Program-made: the position numbers and the translations under genes
In this document: positions 61,067 to 64,000 of the stretch, piece after piece
How the letters are laid out: each line of letters opens with the position of its first letter
Position numbering within the stretch: the first letter of the stretch is position 1
The notes under the pieces: model-generated
Database searches by the model: none
Seen by the model: only the letters and a program-made list of their open reading frames with translations
What the model was told of the DNA's origin: nothing
DNA from: Streptomyces sp. NRRL F-5135
Lineage (GTDB): Bacteria > Actinomycetota > Actinomycetes > Streptomycetales > Streptomycetaceae
Reading direction: 5' to 3'
Assembly: GCF_000719775.1 (NCBI RefSeq)
Contig: NZ_JOHR01000013.1
Span: 1-64,000 of the forward strand
DNA length: 64,000 nt

Positions 61067-61527
61067 GACGCCGACCTCCCCGGGGCCGGAGCCGGGGCTC
61101 CGCCCGCGGCGCCTTCCCCCGCCGCGGATTCCAGCCCGTCCTCCGCCGACGCTGCCGCCTCGGCCGTGAGCGTCAGGCCCAGCGCGCCGGGCCCGGGTGC
61201 TCTGGCGTCCACCCGTACCCGCCACAGACCGTCCGTGCGCTCGACCGTCACCGTCGCCCCGTCCGGCGCCGCCGCACGGGCGGCGGCCTCCGCCACGGCC
61301 CTGGGCTCGGACCGGGCCGCCGCCCGGGCCCCGGCCCGGGCCGCGTCCACGCACTGGATCTGCGCCGCGGCCGCCGTCAGGGCCCAGACCAGCGCCAGCG
61401 TGAACCCCACCAGCACCGGTACCGCCACGGCCGCCTCGGCCGTCACGAACCCTTCGTCCGCACCGCACCGCCGCCCGGCCCGGCTGGTGGGGCGGTGCGG
61501 ATCCCGGTCCGTCTCAGAACTGCGCAC
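61063..61527 (-). CDS. TadE-family minor pilin
   Basis: A 154-aa protein with DEGFVTAEAAVAVPVLVGFTLALVWALTAAAAQ (about 24-56): a Gly-Phe-Val-Thr-x-E prepilin-like site and hydrophobic helix, then QCVDAARAGARAAARSE typical of TadE. The C-terminal 60 residues are Ala/Gly-rich. It overlaps the next gene (ATGA) and the DUF4244 gene (14 bp). Confidence 0.9.
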   Translation of the reverse strand: MRSSETDRDPHRPTSRAGRRCGADEGFVTAEAAVAVPVLVGFTLALVWALTAAAAQIQCVDAARAGARAAARSEPRAVAEAAARAAAPDGATVTVERTDGLWRVRVDARAPGPGALGLTLTAEAAASAEDGLESAAGEGAAGGAPAPAPGRSAS

Positions 61528-61840
61528 TGAGCGCCTTCCCGATCAGCGATTCCAGCGCCGCGGCGACCGGCCCGCTCGTGGCCACCTTGTAGAGCACCCC
61601 CGCCAGCGCGCAGGCGGCGATCGTCCCCACCGCGTACTCGGCCGTGCTCATGCCCGCGTCCGTCCGTGCCCGGCGCAGCCACTCCCGTGGCATCCGCCGC
61701 AGGCCCGGGACATGCCGTGTCCGGGGCGCCTGTCCCGCCCCTGGGGCCCATCGCGCCCCCGGCGTGCGACGCGCCCGCCATTCGTGTCGCACACACCGTG
61801 CCCACCGCATCCGGTGCGTCTGCCGTGTACTCGTCCGCAT
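61514..61840 (-). CDS. DUF4244 protein, Flp-pilin-like
   Basis: A 108-aa protein with a long Arg-rich N-terminus (about 65 residues) followed by TDAGMSTAEYAVGTIAACAL and AGVLYKVATSGPVAAALESLIGKALSAQF (about 66-108). The G-M-S-T-A-E-Y site and hydrophobic helix match Flp/DUF4244 major pilins. GGGGAGG lies 6 bases before the ATG. It is the probable pilin subunit of this tad system. Confidence 0.9.
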   Translation of the reverse strand: MRTSTRQTHRMRWARCVRHEWRARRTPGARWAPGAGQAPRTRHVPGLRRMPREWLRRARTDAGMSTAEYAVGTIAACALAGVLYKVATSGPVAAALESLIGKALSAQF

Positions 61841-61945
61841 GTCTGCCTCCCCGTTGGGTCGTTTGATCGTTCGCACATGAATCCCGGTCCAACGCGGCCG
61901 AACCTGCCGGCCACGGCTCGTCCGGCGCGGCACGCCGCCAGGCAC

Positions 61946-62725
61946 TCAGCCGCCTGCCAGCAGGCCGCCCGCCAGCCCGATGACCACCGGAGCCACCCCC
62001 ACCGCCAGGAAGGCGGGCAGGAAGCACAGCCCCACCGGCGCGGTGATCAGCACCTGGGCCCGCTGCGCCCGGGCGAGGGCCCGTCGGGACCGCTCGGCCC
62101 GGAGGCCCTCCGCCAACCGGGACACCGGCTCCGCGGCCGGCGCTCCCGTTGCCCCGGCCCGCTCCAGACAGCGGGCCAGCCCGGCCGCGCCCGGTATCTC
62201 CCCGAACCTCCCCCATACGGCGGCCGGTTCGCCTCCGAGCCGCAACTCGGCGGCCGTCCGTGCCAGTCGGTCACCGACGGGCCCGCCCAGCGACTCCCCC
62301 ACCGCCTCCGCCGCCTGACGCGGTCCTGCCCCGACCGCGAGGCAGGCGGCCAGCAGATCGGCCGCGAGCGGCATTCGCCGCGTCATCTCGTCCGTCCGGG
62401 CGCGGTCCTCGGGCTTCCTCGTCCGCAGCCACCCACGGAGCGCGTGCGCCACCACGAGGCCCACCAGCAACCCGGCCGCACCGCCGACCAGCACCCAGCC
62501 GGTGGCCACCGCGCCCAGCGGCGGGCCCCAGCGACGCGCTCGGATCCGCATCCCCGTCCACGTGCCGTCCCCGCCACGCCGCGCCCGCTCCACATCGAGG
62601 AGCGCCGCGAGTCGTCCCCTCACCCGTCGTTCCCGCCGGCCGGCCACCACCGCACAGCCCAGCCCGCCGACGGCGGCCAGGACAGCGGCGACCATCCACA
62701 GCCTGTGCATGAACTCGCCCGTCAC
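61946..62725 (-). CDS. tadC: Type II secretion F-domain protein (TadC-like)
   Basis: A 259-aa inner-membrane platform protein of the tad pilus machine. It has two membrane segments near the N-terminus (about 5-25 and 60-90), a T2SSF domain with RRMPLAADLLAACLAVGAGPRQAAEAVGE (about 112-140), and two C-terminal helices (VLITAPVGLCFLPAFLAVGV and VVIGLAGGLLAGG). It begins at a GTGA overlap with tadB. Confidence 0.9.
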   Translation of the reverse strand: MTGEFMHRLWMVAAVLAAVGGLGCAVVAGRRERRVRGRLAALLDVERARRGGDGTWTGMRIRARRWGPPLGAVATGWVLVGGAAGLLVGLVVAHALRGWLRTRKPEDRARTDEMTRRMPLAADLLAACLAVGAGPRQAAEAVGESLGGPVGDRLARTAAELRLGGEPAAVWGRFGEIPGAAGLARCLERAGATGAPAAEPVSRLAEGLRAERSRRALARAQRAQVLITAPVGLCFLPAFLAVGVAPVVIGLAGGLLAGG

Positions 62726-63612
62726 ACCGTCTCCCCCGTCCGTACGATCCGGGCCGCCCACCACAGACCCGCGCCCTCCAGCAGTCCGCCCACCACCAGG
62801 CAGCCCAGACCGGCGGGGGTGTGGAACAGCACCCGAAGGGGGTCCGCCCCCATCGCCCAGCCCATCGCCAGCCCCACCACGGGAAGGAACGCGAGCACGA
62901 CGACCGTCGACCACGCGCCGGCCAAGTGGGCCCGCAGCCCCTCTCTCTGGTCTCGCTCCGCGCGCAACACCGCCTCCAGCCGGTCCAGGCCGGCGCCCAG
63001 CCCGGCCCCGCCGTCCACCGCCACTCGCCAGCAGGCCGCCAGCCCCACGAGACCGTCCGCCCCCGGAGCGCTCCCGGCCCGTCGCAGCGCGCCGGGAACG
63101 TCCCCGCCGAACCGGGCGGCGGCCAGGACGGCGGCCTCCGCGCCACCGAGGCCACCGGTGGACCCCGCGGCGGCCGCCAGAGCAGTCGCGGGCTGAAGAC
63201 CGGCCCGTAACTCCCCCGCCATGGCACCGCACAGGGCAAGAACCTGGGAGGCTCGCAGATCCTCCGCCTTACGGCGCCGCCCGGCCCGCAGCCGCCGCCC
63301 CACCAGCGGCACCGCCAGCACGCCACCGATCAGCGGCAACACCGACTTCCCCAGCAGGGCGAGAACCACCGCCACCGGAAGACACAGCCACACACCGGGC
63401 ACCCGACGCGCCCACCCACGCGCCCTCCGCCTCCACCGCTCCCGCGCACACGCCCCCAGCACTCCGCCCGGCGCCGGGCCACCCGCCACACCGGCATCCC
63501 CGAACAGGGCCCGGGCCCGCCGCAGGCCGCGTTCCTGGCACACCGTCGGCCACACCGCGGCCACGACGCACACCGTCGCGCCCGCGAGTGCCGCCACCGA
63601 CCCCCCGGTCAC
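62722..63612 (-). CDS. tadB: Type II secretion F-domain protein (TadB-like)
   Basis: A 296-aa membrane protein pairing with TadC in the pilus assembly platform. It has hydrophobic segments at about 5-24 and 75-108, a T2SSF domain ([28 protein letters not shown], about 124-151, and [28 protein letters not shown], about 197-224), and two further helices at about 235-285. It starts at a GTGA overlap with the TadA gene and overlaps tadC at its end. Confidence 0.9.
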   Translation of the reverse strand: MTGGSVAALAGATVCVVAAVWPTVCQERGLRRARALFGDAGVAGGPAPGGVLGACARERWRRRARGWARRVPGVWLCLPVAVVLALLGKSVLPLIGGVLAVPLVGRRLRAGRRRKAEDLRASQVLALCGAMAGELRAGLQPATALAAAAGSTGGLGGAEAAVLAAARFGGDVPGALRRAGSAPGADGLVGLAACWRVAVDGGAGLGAGLDRLEAVLRAERDQREGLRAHLAGAWSTVVVLAFLPVVGLAMGWAMGADPLRVLFHTPAGLGCLVVGGLLEGAGLWWAARIVRTGETV

Positions 63613-64000
63613 AGCGCATCACCCAGCGTTTCGCCCAGCAGCCGCCGCAACCGCGCCCAGCCCCGCTCGTACGCGAACCCCTCCGCGCCCCAGCGCAGCG
63701 CGGGCACCGGAACCACCAGCCCGACGTCGTCCCGCTCCAGCACATGCACTTCGGCGATCCGCCGGCGCCCGGAACGGTCCCGTACGAGGTGGATCACCAC
63801 GGACAGCGCCGCGGCGAGCTGGCTGTGCAGCGCGGCCCGGTCGAGCCCCGCCGCCGTCCCCAGGGCCTCCAGCCGGGCGGGGACGTCCGCCGCGGTATTG
63901 GCGTGCAGAGTGCCGCAGCCACCTTCGTGCCCTGTATTGAGGGCGGCCAGCAGCTCCGTGACCTCGTCACCGCGCACCTCCCCGACCACCAGCCGGTCCG
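63609..64000 (-). CDS. tadA: Tad pilus/type II secretion ATPase TadA (CpaF), C-terminal part
   Basis: The 3' part of a secretion ATPase gene cut by the window edge. Visible are [27 protein letters not shown] (Walker B region and Asp box), [19 protein letters not shown] (His box) and the C-terminal domain with [21 protein letters not shown]. It powers pilus assembly. The downstream tadB overlaps by GTGA. Confidence 0.94.
   Translation of the reverse strand, partial: DRLVVGEVRGDEVTELLAALNTGHEGGCGTLHANTAADVPARLEALGTAAGLDRAALHSQLAAALSVVIHLVRDRSGRRRIAEVHVLERDDVGLVVPVPALRWGAEGFAYERGWARLRRLLGETLGDAL

Noticed and set aside
60602..64000. tad genes as a conjugative or phage secretion system
   Set aside because: Gene order TadA-TadB-TadC-DUF4244-TadE-TadE-like is the standard chromosomal tad pilus operon of actinobacteria; nothing points to conjugation.

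Overview
This 64 kb window is chromosomal DNA from a Streptomyces or a very close relative. The GC content is very high throughout, GTG and TTG starts are common, and several genes are lineage markers: the developmental anti-anti-sigma gene bldG, a DUF5753 regulator with a DUF397 protein and a serine-kinase-like ATPase (the WhiJ/AbaA type of trio), a dTMP kinase fused to a transporter-like membrane region, and a topoisomerase I with a long Lys/Ala tail. Both ends are cut; the right end lies inside a tad pilus ATPase gene.

Layout. 0.2-9.5 kb holds housekeeping and membrane genes: a PBP4-type D,D-carboxypeptidase, inorganic pyrophosphatase, a Thr/Ser exporter, a LysR regulator, a DedA protein, a ClC-type channel with a Gly-Pro/Gly-Gln repeat and glutamate decarboxylase. 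9.5-14.9 kb holds a glyoxalase-fold protein and PadR regulator around a perfect 24-bp palindrome, an aldehyde dehydrogenase, and the DUF5753/ATPase/DUF397 regulatory trio. 15.2-17.9 kb is a zinc-starvation cluster: Cys-poor paralogues of ribosomal proteins S18, L31, L33, L28 and S14 plus a COG0523 protein, arranged as two divergent operons around one Zur-like box. 17.9-26.5 kb carries a lipoprotein, a FUSC membrane protein, a DUF2786 protein, an O-acetyltransferase, a quinone-oxidoreductase-like enzyme and a family A DNA polymerase. 26.7-33.5 kb is a sugar-acid catabolic locus: a divergent GntR regulator, then D-mannonate dehydratase, a mannonate/fructuronate-type dehydrogenase, an MFS transporter and an idonate-dehydrogenase-like enzyme. 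33.8-38.4 kb has a secreted AA10 polysaccharide monooxygenase under a perfect CebR-type box, a thioredoxin-reductase-like flavoprotein, an ECF-like sigma factor with a membrane partner, and a PIG-V-like mannosyltransferase.

38.4-41.5 kb looks like an accessory patch ending at a tRNA-Thr(CGU) gene. It has a small Cys-rich ferredoxin-like protein, a His-rich DUF4396 membrane protein under a CsoR-like operator, an alpha/beta-hydrolase-fold protein without the serine nucleophile, and a decayed tyrosine-recombinase C-terminus. 41.5-60.7 kb returns to core genes: a TAP-like lipoprotein peptidase, holB, tmk fusion, topA, a methyltransferase, proton-pumping pyrophosphatase, the bldG/anti-sigma pair and a DEAD-box helicase with DUF1998. 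60.6-64 kb is the end of a tad-type pilus operon.

The most distinctive observations are (i) a 28-bp element shared, in the same orientation relative to each gene, by the promoters of the ATPase and DUF397 members of the WhiJ-like trio; (ii) short tandem repeats that straddle or abut the stop codon of at least eight unrelated genes; and (iii) several readable operators (Zur, CebR, UxuR-like, CsoR-like and the 24-bp palindrome). All functional calls come from reading the sequence; no database search was run.
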